Part shown: piece after piece, positions 32,998 to 46,655 of the stretch
Numbering within the stretch: position 1 is the first letter of the stretch
How the letters are laid out: every line of letters starts with the position of its first letter
NCBI GenBank assembly: GCA_023078555.1
Contig: CM041198.1
Span: forward strand, 9,285,836 to 9,349,835
Length of the DNA: 64,000 nucleotides
Direction of reading: 5' to 3'
DNA from: Ulva prolifera
Lineage: Eukaryota; Chlorophyta; Ulvophyceae; Ulvales; Ulvaceae
Position numbers and translations under genes: made by a program
Notes under the pieces: model-generated
Database searches by the model: none
What the model was told of the DNA's origin: nothing
What the model saw: the letters and a program-made list of their open reading frames with translations, nothing else

Positions 32998-35900
32998 ATG
33001 GTACATGATGGTGGAGTGAATATTCAGGATGCTTTCTATGCTGCTGTCAAGGACACGATTGACTCATTGGGATTGGAGGTATGCAACGGTTCAACTTTAC
33101 ATTTCACTGCTGCGCCGGACGCGTCCATGTGTACACGCCGATTCTTGCAGGAGGACGAAGCGATCGAGTCTGTTGTCGAAGAATTTCAAATTCAGAAAGT
33201 TGATATGTCGGATGTCGTGCTGTTGAGCGACGCTACTCAGCTCAACAGGTGAGCTTTGCTAGTTCATGTGAGCACTTTGACTCTGGAAACGAAACTGGGT
33301 AAGACAACTGATTGATCAACAGGCACCTATAATTTTGCAAACCTCGCCTTCAGTCGTGAAGAATCTATGTTCTTTGCAGCCACCCCACGTATGGCATTCT
33401 CCGACAGTTCAAGTCTGCCTGTGCCCCCTCAGGAGACATCAGTGATGCTGCTGCGAAAGTAACAGACTCAATGTCTTCGAAGGACGCCCGGCAGAAGCAG
33501 CAAAATCTAGCTGTTGCGCTGCAAATGGGCTTTTTGAAGGAGCTTTTGACGACGATATCCAATGAGGACCTCTCTGATTCCTGCGTAGCAGCCGTGCTCA
33601 GAATAAGCACCTTACTGATGCAGTCTGAGTCAATACGCGACTCTTTTCCCGACGCGGTGCGAACCTGCGTATTCAATAGCACCCCTAAAACATCTTGACT
33701 GCGGCGTGGTGGTGAAATGGCGAACCATAAATGGCAGACTGTATGGTTGTTCAGTTTGGACTGGTAGTATGGGGTTGACATGTGCACGGCTGCGCCAACA
33801 AAGCATTCAGCGGCAGCCATGAAACAACAGCAGCTGCAGCCATGGGCCAACAAGTCATTTCATGATGCAGAGATGAACATGCTGTCCTAGATGCAATCAG
33901 ACACAGTGTGGTGTGAGTGTCCCCATGGCTAGTATCTTGTGTGTGTGCTAAGCGCGAACGTCAGACAGAACAGTACATCAGTCATCGCTGCAGCTCCCAT
34001 CAGCCACCCATGGCTTCTCCAATCACTGCGTGTCTTCCCAAGAAAGAAAGATAGCACCGCATAAGGGTCTTGCCCCAACGGACGCACGGGTTGGTCACTG
34101 CTTTGTTGCATTCAGCATCTCCTCCATCTCGCCATGGCGGCCAATAGCAGCTCTCGACCTCCTGCACTTTGCAGGTGCAAGCTTTGGACCAGCCCACCAC
34201 AGGCCCAGCTCTAATGGCCCGCCTGCTCTCCCAAGAGCCAGCCGTGTCTGCCGAGGTAGCTGAAGCTGTGGGGAACCTCTGCACGGCAGCTACTCGAGCG
34301 TCCGAGGACACCAAAGGCGCTCTCATGGACTCAGCCTACCCAGATGTCGCCCTAGTCGTCGCCGGTACGTGTCTGGACCTGTCCAGCGGGGCCGCTAGCT
34401 CCCACTGGACTCGTTGCTTTCATGCGATTGCATCCGTTCTCTGCTGGTCCATTGTGCAACTCACATCTCGTCTACATAAGCGCAGCAGATTGTACTGTGA
34501 GCGCAAATTTTGCAGCGCAGATGTCGGCGGTGTAGTTGTCGCACCACAGCAGGCATGTCAGTTGGCATGCGCCCAGTTGTCCATTAGTGCGCCCTAGTGC
34601 TGGCACGCCTGTACAGCACTCTGCAAAGGCGCTGCCATTGCTGTGCGTTGCTGCGGCTGCAGGCGCGCTTCAGCAGAAATGGTCGAGTCCAACTTCTGTC
34701 TGAGTCATGTTTGCGAGTTGCCTTTCGAGTCGAGAGCTCAGTGCAGCATACGGTATTGGGGCGAGTCCCCCAGCTCCGGACCACAATGCATCGAGGCCCG
34801 TGCTGGCTGTCCAGGCAAGGACGAGACGCCGCTGCACGTCGCGGTCGCGCTGCTCACGTCTCTGCGCGCGATGATCACGCACGACGACGACCGCCCGCCG
34901 GCCTCGAAGGCCTTCATGCATGCACGCATGCTCGCGCTCAACCGCGGCGCGGTGCCCGTCTTCCTCTCGGTCCTCCGCCGCGCCCTCGCGAGCCCGCCCG
35001 AGCTGTGCGCTGCGATCTCGGCGCTGCAGGCGCTGTGCGCAAACGACGACGTCTGCAAGCAGGTGCGCCGTCGGCCCGTCTTCTGCATCGGGTGCCTGGC
35101 ATCTCACCAGGCACTACGTTGGGGACGACACCTACACAAGGGGAAGATGCATCCGGATGTGGCCACATAGCACCTGCGTGCAATCGCTTGCTGCTCATCG
35201 CTCGGGAAATCCGACATTTCCACTGGCAAGTATGTAGCTTCCCCTCACACCAATTCCTGTGGCACACGTGGAGCAGTTTCGAGCGGGGCTGGTGTGGTGA
35301 TCGGGTTCCATCCCGACATCGCGAATGCTCCAGCGGCAGGGCGGCGGCCGTGATGCAGGTGAGCGACGCGCGGGGCGTGGAGACGCTCGTGCGCGCGACG
35401 GACGACCACTTTGGCGACGAGGCGATCGTGGCCGCGGCGTGCGGCCTGCTGCGGCACCTCGCGAAGAGCGACACCGTCAAGGAGCTGTTCGTCGAGATCG
35501 GAGGCCTCACGCACGCCTCCAAGGTGCTCGAGGCGCACAAGCAGAGCGTCCGCGTCTGCACGCAGGTGCGCCCCCCGCGCCCCTGGTGCCGTGCCGGAGC
35601 CTCCAGCTCGAGGAAGGGCGATGGTGCACAATGCATGTATCCTGCCAGTGGCTAGGGCATGCGGGAAGTCGCCCTGGTCGCCTGGTGCTGTCTGGGACCG
35701 TGCGGAGGATGCAGAGATTTACGGGCACTGCTGAGGGCGCAGTGTATTCGTACATGCATGCTGTCACCCTCGTCTCTGTCCGGGGTGAGTTGCCTCTGGG
35801 CTGTCCACAGAGCATATGTGCACCGATGATGGCGTCAGAACACTGTGCATGTGTCTGAGGCCTGAGGCGCGGCCTGCGCAGCGCAGCGACTGGGAGCCGG

Positions 35901-36408
35901 TGGCACACAGCAACTCAACCACCCGCATGACACTGCATCGTGTCGTGTGGGGTATATGTGTGCACGATGTGTGCAACTCCAACCCTCCCGTCTGTAGTGC
36001 CAGCCGGCCGCCCAGCGCTTGTGCGCTGCGTGTTGAGCCCGGCACGATATCACACAGCCATCACTGAACGTTTCATCAGGGGAGTGCGGAGTGGTGCAGA
36101 TGCTGGGCCTGCTGGCGACGGTGCTGCTGCGGCAGCCAGAGCACTGCGAGGCGCTCGCCGCCGACGCCACGCTGTTCGCCCACGTCGTCGACACCATCCT
36201 CGCGCACCGCGGTAGCCCGGCCGTGATGCGGCAGGCGGCGCAGCTCGTGCGCAACCTCGTCGTGCGCAGCGAGCACCTGCGGCCGCAGGTGCTCGGCGCG
36301 CAGGGCGTCGAGCCGGCGCTGCGCGAGGGCCGCCGCCTCCCGGACTGTGGCGACGTGTGCTGCGCTGCGCTGCGCGACCTCGGCCTGAACGACTACCTCA
36401 CCCCATAG
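32998..36408 (+). CDS. ARMC6-like armadillo repeat protein
   Basis: ARMC6 homologues are widespread eukaryotic armadillo-repeat proteins of poorly known role, probably scaffolds. Seven exons join in frame at GT-AG sites: 32998-33078, 33151-33248, 33380-33656, 34175-34364, 34815-35062, 35359-35565 and 36100-36408. They give 469 aa, against about 500 for human ARMC6. The N-terminus (QDAFYAAVKDTIDSLGLE then AIESVVEEFQIQKVDMSDVV) matches the family head. Repeat-like helices follow (VAEAVGNLCTAATRASED; ALLTSLRAMITHDDDRP; AACGLLRHLAKSDTVKELFV). The end RQAAQLVRNLVVRS...GDVCCAALRDLGLNDYLTP matches the family tail. Exons 5-7 are far richer in G and C than exons 1-4 and the introns. The start is the first in-frame ATG; an upstream exon is possible. 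Confidence 0.85.
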
Positions 36409-38335
36409 CTGCGCCCGGGAGCTGCCGAGCAGGTGGCTGCGGGACAGGGGGCTCGGCTGTTTGGGGTGGTGTGCGGAGCCGTGGCTTTGACATGCGTGGT
36501 CACCGGCACCAGGGCTGCGCTGATTGCAGTGTCATCAGGTGCAGCCGGGCAGCGCTGTGCGCTGACGTGCGGGGTCTCGTCACAGCGGCAGATGTCGCAG
36601 CTGCATGAGTGCCAGGTCTGGGCGACGTCAATCACAGATGAGCGCGTGTAAATCCATTGTGTCTGTTGAGACGGCACAGCGGTTGACCCAGCGGTTGGAA
36701 CATGGTGGTTGTGTGCAGGCATTCTTGTAACATTATGTATTGCATACTGCGGAAATGATCACTCACCAGTGGTGGCAACGCCAACTGGCTGCACACTGCG
36801 GCTCGGGCCACTGCTGGTTCTCATGGCTGGTGCCCACCTCGCCTCGCCGCTGCTTGTCCAGATTGTTGCCGTTTCGCATGTTGCCAGAATCCTAATTCAA
36901 ACGATCCCGGCATGTTCATGGGCTGTCGTGGTGGGCCATGCTGACGTGGGCAGCCATTGGGTGCATGCTTGGGCTAATTCAACTGGCTGTGTGCTGGCGG
37001 GTCGTGTGATGTCTGTTGACTCTCACAGCAGCACGTGCTTGCCGATGCTCAGGTGCACAGAACTGCACAGCGAGTCACACACTGCTGAACTGTATGAAGC
37101 CAAATCTCAGTCACAGCCGGCTGGGGACATGCTTGATGCCAGGCGCAGCTGTTAACCCGTACCCCGCAGTTTTACTGATGCCAGCAGGGGCCTCACGCTG
37201 TACACAGTTCAGTCTGAGCGACGCACACTGTGGGTAAGCCTACGGCGAGTAAATGTCTAGCCTGAAGCAATAGGCTGCCAAAATTGCACACAGGCATGAA
37301 CAGCAGCCAAAGCAGCTGTGACGAGCAGCACAAACACCCGAGGCGTATCGCCCACACACGTCCATGGTGAACATTGATGGCATCTGTTGATGCAATGGGG
37401 CAGCCTACTCCGCCACAGAGACAACTCGACATGTACAGCCTCCTCATCCAACGGGCGTGATTATAGGAAAACAAAACACAATGGCATGCACCGAGAGAAT
37501 CCTCACTTCTTGGGGGGGAGATGAGCGGTCCGACAGTGATAGAACAGCCTGGGTCAGCAAGTGTTCAGGTGAAGCATCACTTCATGGATTAGCTCACCAC
37601 AGCATGGTCTAATCTGAAGCCGCGGAACTGTGACAATCACCTGCAGCAGCCAATATGACCAAAGCATCTTTTGCCCTCCACAGAACCTTTCACCTGGCAA
37701 CATCCAGCTGTAAAAGTTTGCCGGCTGTATGCATCTATACATGCAGCCGGCTGCAGGCCGCAGGGTAACAGAGTGCCGTCTTTGGCTGCTTAATCAATCT
37801 CCAGGTTGTGGCCTGTGCTTCAGGATCCTGTAGTCCCCACAGAAGATCCAAACATTAGCACGAGACATTGAGATTGATGCACTTGTCACTTACTGTGGTG
37901 CTCAGGCGTTTGTTCAACATTCACCTTCAATGGTGCCTAGCAGTGTGGATATGAATCTCCTGAGATAAGCATAGACATACACAACGTCTGTACGGTTCAA
38001 GGAGACAGAAATACGGGTCGCGTTCAGTGCACGGCGTGCATCGGGTTTGGAGGCTTCCAGAGGGCACCACTGTTACTGTGTACAGCTGTGTCACGCTTAC
38101 GCTTGATCACCGCCGGAAAACGTGATCCTGACGACGTGCGGGATACGGAGGTTTCAGCCCTGGTAGCCATTTGCTGCGCAGCGTGCTGCTCACGTCAGCT
38201 GTGGACGATCGAGAAGTCTCTACATGTTGTGCCCTCCAGGCCATGTGTAGTCAGAGGCAGCATTATGTAGCGTTTATGGTATTGTTCAAGCTTCATCTGT
38301 GCTGTACAGCGCCCTGATCATCAAAATCGACAACT
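36409..38335. other. No recognisable gene
   Basis: This is the spacer between the ARMC6-like and bZIP genes. Frames of up to 148 codons lack motifs and in-frame splice partners. The ARMC6 3-prime UTR and the bZIP promoter should lie here. Confidence 0.45.
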
Positions 38336-41300
38336 ATGGCACAGGCGGAGAGACCGTCGCTCGCGTCTCTGCCGGACCTTATGGACGTGGACTTCAATGC
38401 TGATTTACCGGAAGATCTATTCGAGTTCGACAATCAGTTCTTGGATGAGTATCTGAAACGTGTTAGAGGTGCGCTGCTGTGTACCTGGGCCAAGTGCACG
38501 TAGCGCTGCGTTCCTCGACCGGATGTTTGATAATGCCACGCAGAAAAACTGTCAACGTGAGAGGTGCTCGACATGCTTGGTAGCATGGTGAACACCGGCG
38601 GAAGTATTCTGTATGCGTAGGATATTCGTACAGCGTGGCTGGACGCTGCTGTATTCACCCGCTTGGCCTGGGGAGCCGCTGAGCTCCAGTCGATTTTGGA
38701 AAACGACTCAATCTGCGTGTTGGCGCATACATTGAAATTTGTAGCCTCGATGTTGATCTGAATGTCCCATCGCTTGGATTCTCTGCGATTCATCTTTCCA
38801 GTTGGGCCCACATCTGCAGCATGGAAGTCACAAAGAGAGTATGTGGCAGTTGCCCTGATAGCAGCTATGATAGCAGCTACAGCATGGGGCCTGTCATGCG
38901 CGCTGCTGCTTCCACTGTTGTGATCGTCCATCTCTCAGCTACATCCTCAGATTCACAAAGTGGGATCACAGGTGCAGATGACAAAGGAACGTCTATGCTG
39001 TTACCGAGTATAGACCTAGATGATCCGTTGCTCCCCCCCCAAGCGCCTTCCGTGGGGTTGGCAAGTCACTCGACATCTGCTGGATCACACCCTTCCGGCC
39101 ACTTGGCAGCAGGCCAGGTGTTTGCAGCACCTTCTTCAGCCGACGCCAACGTCCCTGCGTCCAATCAATTTGTGCCTGGAGCTGCTGTTGTGCCTCTGAC
39201 TGCCCAGCCACACACGGCTCAGCCTCAGCAGGTCTTTTCAGTCCCAGGACCCCATGATCAGGACTTGGCACCGCCTCAATCTGCGGCCCATAGCGCAGCA
39301 TATGAGGTTAGTCACCCATGTCTGCCTGTAAATGCATCTGCTGCTGAACGACGCCGTTTGGCTGTCTCTAGCGCTGCTGCATTGACATGACTCTGCCAAT
39401 TTGTCGTTGAAAGTGTTGTCCCTGTGCGGACTCAGGTCTTGTGCAATTACATCGCGTGTTCAGAATAAGTGCGACTGATGCAGTCACTACAATGTTTGGT
39501 ATGATGTCGCCAACTCCAGCATGGATATGGCCCGACATGCAGCATGTCGAGAGCGATGCAGCACGTGTGTTATTTCATGTTCCCGCCTGCGCCAGTGGCC
39601 AGTGGCTGAATTTGTGGCAGAGCAGTAAACCTCACCACTGCTCTCTTCCACAACTTCAGACATTGGCGCCGCCAAAGCCTTGGAACAAGTATCAGCTTCA
39701 ATAGTATCAACCTGCTGTCTCCAGTGGTGGAGGTGGTGGCATCGTGCGAAAACTGCTCTGTGCAGCATTCGCAATACCCACAGCGTTGCCTGCCTTCATG
39801 CTGGCAGCATAAGTCTGCAGTACATGTGTTACTACAGGGCAGCACTTCATCAACATCTGCACAGGCCGCTGGTGCTACGTCACCATTTGTTCATTTGTGG
39901 CTTGTGCACATGATGCTTCATTTGCGGCTTGTGCAAATGGCGTTGATGTTGTCAAAGCTGGAGCTCCATTCGAGCCGGACGTTGAGTAGCTCTACCGCTT
40001 CTATAGTAATGATTTTCTGTGGCCCACAGGAGGTGGACGGTAGCGATGCACCTGCAGTGCACAGTAGTGGAACAGCTGGCAGTGCCCGAGCGAAGAAGGG
40101 TGCGACTGGACCCCGCAAAGCGACTCCGCAGCGCAAGCAGAACAACCGCAAGGCACAGCAGCGGTACCGCGAGAAGCGCAAGATGCAGGCAGTCGAGAGG
40201 GAGGAGCAGGTGTGGCCAAACTGCAGCTTTGTAGATGAAGACTGATAAAAAGAATCATCAGACCATGGCACAAGCCTGCTCTCAGCCTGTTGCGTAGCGT
40301 GTTCAGTGGTGGCTGGACAAAAACCCACAACAAATGAGATAAACATTGATCGGCTATGGGTACACTGCAGGTGAAGCTGCTCTCCGCGCAGCTCGCAACG
40401 ATGCAGGAGCTGCAGGAGCAGAACCAGAAGCATGCATCGGAGAACGACGAGCTGCGCAGCCAGCTGCAGGAGAAACAGGGCGAGATCGAGGCGCTTCGGG
40501 TACGCCCCGTCTGCAATCCACAAACGAACAGCAGCTCACACACAACACCAGTCTGCATGTCTCTTGAATGTCAGAACCCCTTTCTGATATGTGCTGTGAA
40601 TCTCCTCACATTCAACCTGCGAGTTTCAGTCAGGTGGTGTTCTGACAAGCGACCCCTTGGAGGTCACGTACTCTGCGCACTCGTCCAGTTGGCAGACCTG
40701 GTGGGGTGGTGCAGAAGATGATGGAGGCGGGCTTTATAGACCTCGGGGCGCGCTCCCACAGCGAACACAGTAGTGAGGGCCGCAACGGCTTCCGCGTCGA
40801 CAGCGGCGGCGACGGCGGCGGCGGGGACAGCCCGATGGCCCGGGAGGAGCGCCCGGTCACCCAGCCGCAGCATGCGCGCCTCACGCACGACGATGCGGCT
40901 GCGCGCCTCAAGCAGCTCGTCGGCGAGATGCGCGCTCTGCTGGAGGCACACGGCCTGCCCGGCACCAGCTACCTGTGCGCCACCACTGCTTGTTCCCGCT
41001 GCTGCTCTGTCTCACAGCTCTGTCTCGTGGCACTGCATCAACGCAGCAAGGTCTTGATATCGCTGTTCTAGTGCCAGACGTCTCGTGTGTTTCTGCCTTG
41101 GACACGGGAGTGGGCGCTGTTGTGGCTGCAATGGCGATGTACCGATCATGAAACTTTCAGGTCACCATGATGGGTATTGGTCGCTACCTGTCATCCTGAG
41201 GCCCCGCATGTGGTGTGATCTGAGCAATCGCCTTCAGGGATCAGCGAGCCAGCAGGCCTTGCGGTCCTGGGGGTTTGGGAAGGGTCGGCTTGCCGCAGCT

Positions 41301-42427
41301 TGCACACGGGCGCGTCATGTGAAGACCACTCGTGCAGGAGGGGGGACCCCCGGTACTCCGACCCAGCGCTCGCGGCGGCGCTGCGGCCGCTCGCACAGCA
41401 CGTCGACCGCCTCTCGATGCAGCGCCTGCTGACCGCGCCGGCGAAGCCGCAGGAGCGCAGCAAGTGCGACAGCAGCCGCTTCGCGAGCGCGCACCCGTGC
41501 GCGCTCTTCCGGGCGCGTTGGACCGGCGCCCTCGAGGCGATGGGCGTGAGCGAGGAGCAGGTGGACACGCTGCTCGCGGCGCGCGCGCAGACGCTCGAGC
41601 GGCTGCGGGCGCTGTACGAGGAGCGCGCGGAGCTGAACAACATGACGATGGCGATCATGCTGCCGCGGCCCGCGCCAGAGTCGTTCTACGACGGCAGCAC
41701 GGCGCGCAAGCTCGAGCTGATGGGCCAGTTTGGCGGCAAGTGCGCGCTGTCGCACAGCCAGCAGCTCGCGGAGGCGCTCGATGAGATCCGGGAGAACCTG
41801 CGCCAGGAGCAGCGCATCATGGTGCAGCTGCACAGCGTGCTCGTGCTCAAGGTGCCGCCCGGCTGTTGCGTGAGTACTGGCGTATGTTGATGCCCTGCAC
41901 CGCCGCGTCACTGGCATGCGCTGCTGTAGCAGCACCATCAGAACCCATGGGCGGGCACACGTCCACGCATCTGAGGAGTGAAGCTCTGCAGTGTATCGCA
42001 GCGGACAGCTTGCACCCGCCCCTGCCCTATATGTGTGCCACACTGTGCCCTGGCTGGGCTCGTCTCTGCTGCACCCACCGTTCGTGTGGCCTATGCTGTA
42101 CTCTTGGCTGCAATCGCGATTCTCTAGCGGCAAGTTCTGTCGGGCTACTATCACGACCGCTTGACAGTAGGGTATGGCGTGCAGGTGCTCTCACCGGCGC
42201 AGGCCGCCGTGATGTTCACACTCGCCGACGATGAGCTCGTGGAGCCGCTGCACATCACAAACATCGCCGCGCTCAACCGCGGCGTCATCCAGCTGCTGCC
42301 GATGTGCCGTGGCGAAGTCGGTGACGGAGCGGCTGTCTGCAAGGTGGAGGCGGAGGAGCCTGCAGGGAGCACCAGCGCCGCGGCGACACACATGGCGGCG
42401 CCGCCGGCCACGGCGGCAGCCACATGA
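38336..42427 (+). CDS. bZIP transcription factor
   Basis: It should bind DNA as a dimer in the nucleus. Seven exons join in frame at GT-AG sites: 38336-38468, 38951-39306, 40030-40209, 40371-40499, 40715-40974, 41338-41851 and 42185-42427, giving 604 aa. The start exon has an acidic head (MDVDFNADLPEDLFEFDNQF), typical of an activation region. Residues about 60-165 are Pro/Ala/Ser-rich. The basic region is RKQNNRKAQQRYREKRKMQA, with the N-x7-R of bZIP proteins, followed by a leucine-zipper stretch split by an intron (VKLLSAQLATMQELQEQNQK). A Gly-rich linker leads to a conserved-looking helical C-terminal region (MGVSEEQVDTLLAARAQTLE; LSPAQAAVMFTLADDEL) like that seen in several large green-algal bZIP proteins. 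Exons 5-7 are strongly GC-rich, producing long antisense shadow frames. Confidence 0.85.
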
Positions 42428-45400
42428 TGATATCCGGGCCTGCGAGACCACACGAGCGGACCCGTGGTGGCGCATCGGGGCGGTGTCCTTGCATCAATGA
42501 CGCCGGAGCGGCTGAACCAGAGGCACAGGGCGGTTAATCTCATGGTGTTCACTCCCATGTTCGAGACAAATGGCTTGAGATTTGGCGCCGGGGGTGAGGC
42601 AGAACGGCAGGAGTGCTGTGTTTGCGGCGGGGCTATGTCAGCGCGAGGCTGCATGAGCTGACACGCTCATGGATGAGAAACTGCACCTGTTTTGAGGAGA
42701 TTGTGGCACTAGCCTGCGGAAAGGCTTGAGGTTGCTGTGTACCTTGTGCTCACCTTTGCTGGGTCATAATGCGCCGTATCGTGGCAGCCAAGTGGTGGCT
42801 GGCATCGATGCGTGAGCATGCCTGGAACACACGGCGTTGGCTAGAAGGGCATGGGGCACCCGCACCTGGACAGGGGAGTGCGGATGAGGTTGTGAAGATG
42901 TATACTTAAGCTGCTGCCTGCGGCATTAGCCGCGGCATTGGCCCGGCTGTGGGTGATCTTGTATCTGATATCTTTGTGGCGGTGCTGCTGCTAATACTAA
43001 TGACCATGATCGGCGCAGCGGCTGTGGGTCGACAATCTGAGACCTGCATGTACGACTGTTGGGAGTTTGCACAATCATGATCTGAAGAGTGTTCTGTACG
43101 CGTCTGCGTGTTTGACCTTTGCAGCTGTAACGGCGTATAATGATGGTGTGAGCGGTTGTTGAAAGTGTCCTTGAATGCGACATGTTGTTGACACCTGCAG
43201 CTTTTGTGCCATAGTGAAGCCGTTGAGGCGCAGTGCGTGCAATCAATACGGACCTTGCCGATACCAACTGCAGCCGCGGAGGGTGTATACGACATAACGA
43301 TTAGAATACTGAGTCGAAACCTGCAGGTAAACTGTGGCGTCTAGCCTTATGTATCTGTTGTGCTCAGAACAGTGTCAGCTTTGCCTGCCTAGTGCGGGCT
43401 GCCTAGTGGCAGCCCGCACCGCTACAGTGCTCGAGATAACGAGGTATAGTGCAGCTGCAGCGAAATGGCATCACATAGGGACACATGTTTGCATGTGCTG
43501 CTGGTGTGGGGCAGTGAACCACACCCCGAAATCGCATATCACGCATTAGCAAGGAGCAAGATGACACGGTGCACTATGGACTCTCAAAATTATTGCCGGT
43601 GGTCCTTCCTGTGCCCTTCGTGGCTGTGCTGTAACCTCTCCACATTTTAAAGAGTCAGTACGTGTGAGTGAGGAATTGCAAACCGCCAACAACCTACAGC
43701 TAGGTTGTAAACTATGTCAGCTCCACAATTAGGCATTACTGCATGTTCGACGCATATCTCGCACGATACGCTGTCACCCAAATGGGATGGCGGTTCATCT
43801 GAGGTCTGTCCAGATCGGCCGTTGGAAACATGCAACAGGCGATTATGCCAATGTATGCAACGTCCGCAGTGTATATGATTATGAGCGCCAGGATGTGTGA
43901 TTGTCGGTTACATCCGTTCGACTGGACGCATGACATTTTGAACGTGAACGCAGCATAGCATCATCGTATGCGGAGGATCACACGACCGTCGCCAAAAGCG
44001 TCAGCACCTACGATGACAGAACTGTGAGACATGAGTCTGTAAGTGTCTCCGATTCGATGAAGTGTTTCGCACCTGCTTTGGAGCAAGGCCTGGCGCACGT
44101 AGCGTCCCTGCACAGGACCGTCCAGGCTGCTCCGATTGACGTCCTATGATTGGTGGAGGAGACAGGGCGCCACATGATGCAGCGCTCACAACTTCAGGGA
44201 CTTTGTGGTACTGTTATACTGTACGTTGACTTGCCAAACAAGCGCACCACGTCGTACGGCCACATCGCCCATCACCTCAAGCCTGCCAGCATCGGCATCG
44301 CCCTGATTGTCGGATAACCGGGAACCACATACACAGGCGATAAAGGCGATCCGAAGCAACAAATTAAATCATGTAAGCCTGATCAAACTTGATTGATGTA
44401 CGCTCTACCATGGACAGGCTGCACTCACACCGATTCACAGCTGCAGTGGCAAAATTCATCAAGACTATTTGCATGCGCACGTATCAGTACGTCAACACAG
44501 CAGCTCAAATGTAAACTCTCATCATTGCATCTGCAGCGCTGATCTCAGGTGGAGACACAGAGCTCCAGGGCACGCTTCTGGAAGTGGCTGAAGTGCGTAG
44601 CTTCACCGCTGCAGCGTCAGGCAAGCTTTGGCTCGCACGGGTCTCCAAGGTCGTGCCAAGCATGTGCATAGCGCCCTCTGTTGTCCGAGTAGCGTGGCAA
44701 CATATTACTGACTGGTCCGGCAACGGCAGCGTTTGCGTCAAGCATGGCCTGTCCAGTCCTACGCTGTTCCGCTGTGCTTGTTCCTCGCCCATGAGCTCGC
44801 GTTGACCGAACACCCCAAAATCATGCATAGATCTACCTTCCCAATTTGGGCTTGTTTATTATGTCTGTCCAAGTCTGCTTACAGCCAATCCGCTCCTGCA
44901 GTTGTCACTAAATGCAGTACGGCGTTTACACAGGAAGGGGTGCGCTTCGGCCGGAGCCCCACGCATGTGCAACTTGATATGATTTGCGCTCTCTGTGGCT
45001 GAATGCGTTAGCGTCGTCCTGCACGCTCCAGCCGTAGCTATCTGTTGAATCTCGTAAAACAGTAGCCGCATGCCTCACAAGCACATCGCTGTGATCACAC
45101 TGTCAACATAATGTCACATACCAGCAGGTCCAATATCCGACATACAGCTGCGCAGCTGGGGGGGCTGCTGGCGAGAAGCACCCACCGTGCTCGAGGCTTG
45201 CTTCCCGTGTCACAGCATAGTCTCGTTGGGTTGTCATCAGTCCTTGATGCCCGGGATACAGTGAAGTGGGGACAATGCCTTCGTGTGGTGTCTAAGAGTA
45301 TGCGGCGTTAAGATCTGCACTGTAGCCATGGTCGTCATCGCAGTGTGCTCTTCGAACACACGTAACCGAGCCGAATAACTTCCCCGCGTGCATGCCTACA

Positions 45401-46655
45401 TCCACTCCCTGAGACTGATACAGTAGCCTTCGGATCTCATCGCTTTTACTGGTCCGCTTTCTGTGATCTAGGCGGAATGGCCACAGCTCACGGCCATTCA
45501 CTCACTAGCATGTTCGGGACCGAAGACAAGGTGCCCCCACGCTCATACGTGAAACACCGCCACCAAAAACACTAAACGTGAGTTGTGTAGCCATGTCAGC
45601 GTAAGAGGATCTAACTGCAGGCCTGTGCGTGGACTGGGGACTGCCTGGTTGAAGGGTGCGCCAAGCGTTGTGTTGCAGACCTTGGCGCAGGCGCATCAGC
45701 AACGGTCCTCGAGGATCGGGCCTTCTCAGAGACCTGGTATGCGCTATGTCCTCGGCTGGCGAACGTCGTAGACATCGTCGTGCGTGCGACGACTCCTGAC
45801 ACCACTACCTCCCCTCCCCCACAGATAGCCTCGGGGCAGAAGGCTCACTCACAGCCAGGCACAGATGGCGACGCCACAACACCAGATGAGGCAAGCTCAC
45901 GGTCTCTGCTGAGCTCTGGCCACCACGAAGAGGTGTTGTCGGAAGTGCGATCCCCCAGCCTCAACCTGCACACGCACGAGAACCTACAGCAGCTCAGCTT
46001 GTTCCCATGGCTGCGATTTCACCATACATCTCAAGTTGTCTCTCTACCTGAGCGATCTGAGACTGTTGTTGTCTGGCTGGATCGTGCAGCCGTGCACTGT
46101 CCAGCCCTGTGCATGCCGTCCAGCTCTACTAGCCACCACGTAGTCAGTGACAGGCGACTGAGCTCGGGCAATTGCATGGCAGAGCACCAGCCCGAACTAC
46201 CACACATTGCAATCCCGCAGAACCGCAGAGACTGCACGCCTGCACGCTGATGCACAGAACACATCCAGACGAGTGCCATCCCGCCCTCTAGCATGCACAT
46301 GTCACAGCAGTGTTGAGTCGCTTTGCTGCATATCCAGGACTGCCACCCCGAAAGTAGATCTGAATATTCGGATTTTTTCTATGTGATCGGGCCCGATGAC
46401 CCAACACTGCTCCACAGGACGCTGATCTGACGTCTGAGTGTCTCTGATCGCACCCGAAGCTGACGCAGTCTCTCTCTCCTGGCCTTCCCGTCTGCAGCGA
46501 GCTCGCGCAGCTTCCATGCCTCCCTTGGCCGGCCCTCTGCTGAACCACGGTGTCCCGGGCTGGACTGCCAACAGAGCCGGATCCTGAGGAGAGCCTGTGC
46601 AGCATCGAGCACAGGCTGCTAGGCCGCGGTCGCACTGGGTCATGGCAAGACCCGC
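42428..46655. other. No recognisable gene in 4.2 kb
   Basis: Many short frames occur on both strands, the longest 157 codons (45780-46250, plus), with no domain or convincing exon chain. Upstream exons of the gene that follows could be hidden here. A perfect hairpin lies at 43392-43419. Confidence 0.4.
43392..43419. repeat. Perfect inverted repeat, 12-bp arms
   Basis: GTGCGGGCTGCC (43392-43403) and its complement (43408-43419) are separated by TAGT. It lies outside any gene I can call and has no T-run, so it may be a small structural repeat. Confidence 0.85.

Noticed and set aside
34597..35655. 352-codon plus frame across the ARMC6 introns
   Set aside because: It crosses splice sites that fit the ARMC6 chain and reads Arg/Ala/Pro-rich shadow sequence in the GC-rich exons.
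41315..42154. 279-codon minus-strand frame opposite the bZIP gene
   Set aside because: It is the antisense shadow of GC-rich exon 6, with Arg/His/Ala-rich nonsense composition. The plus strand has an in-frame exon chain.
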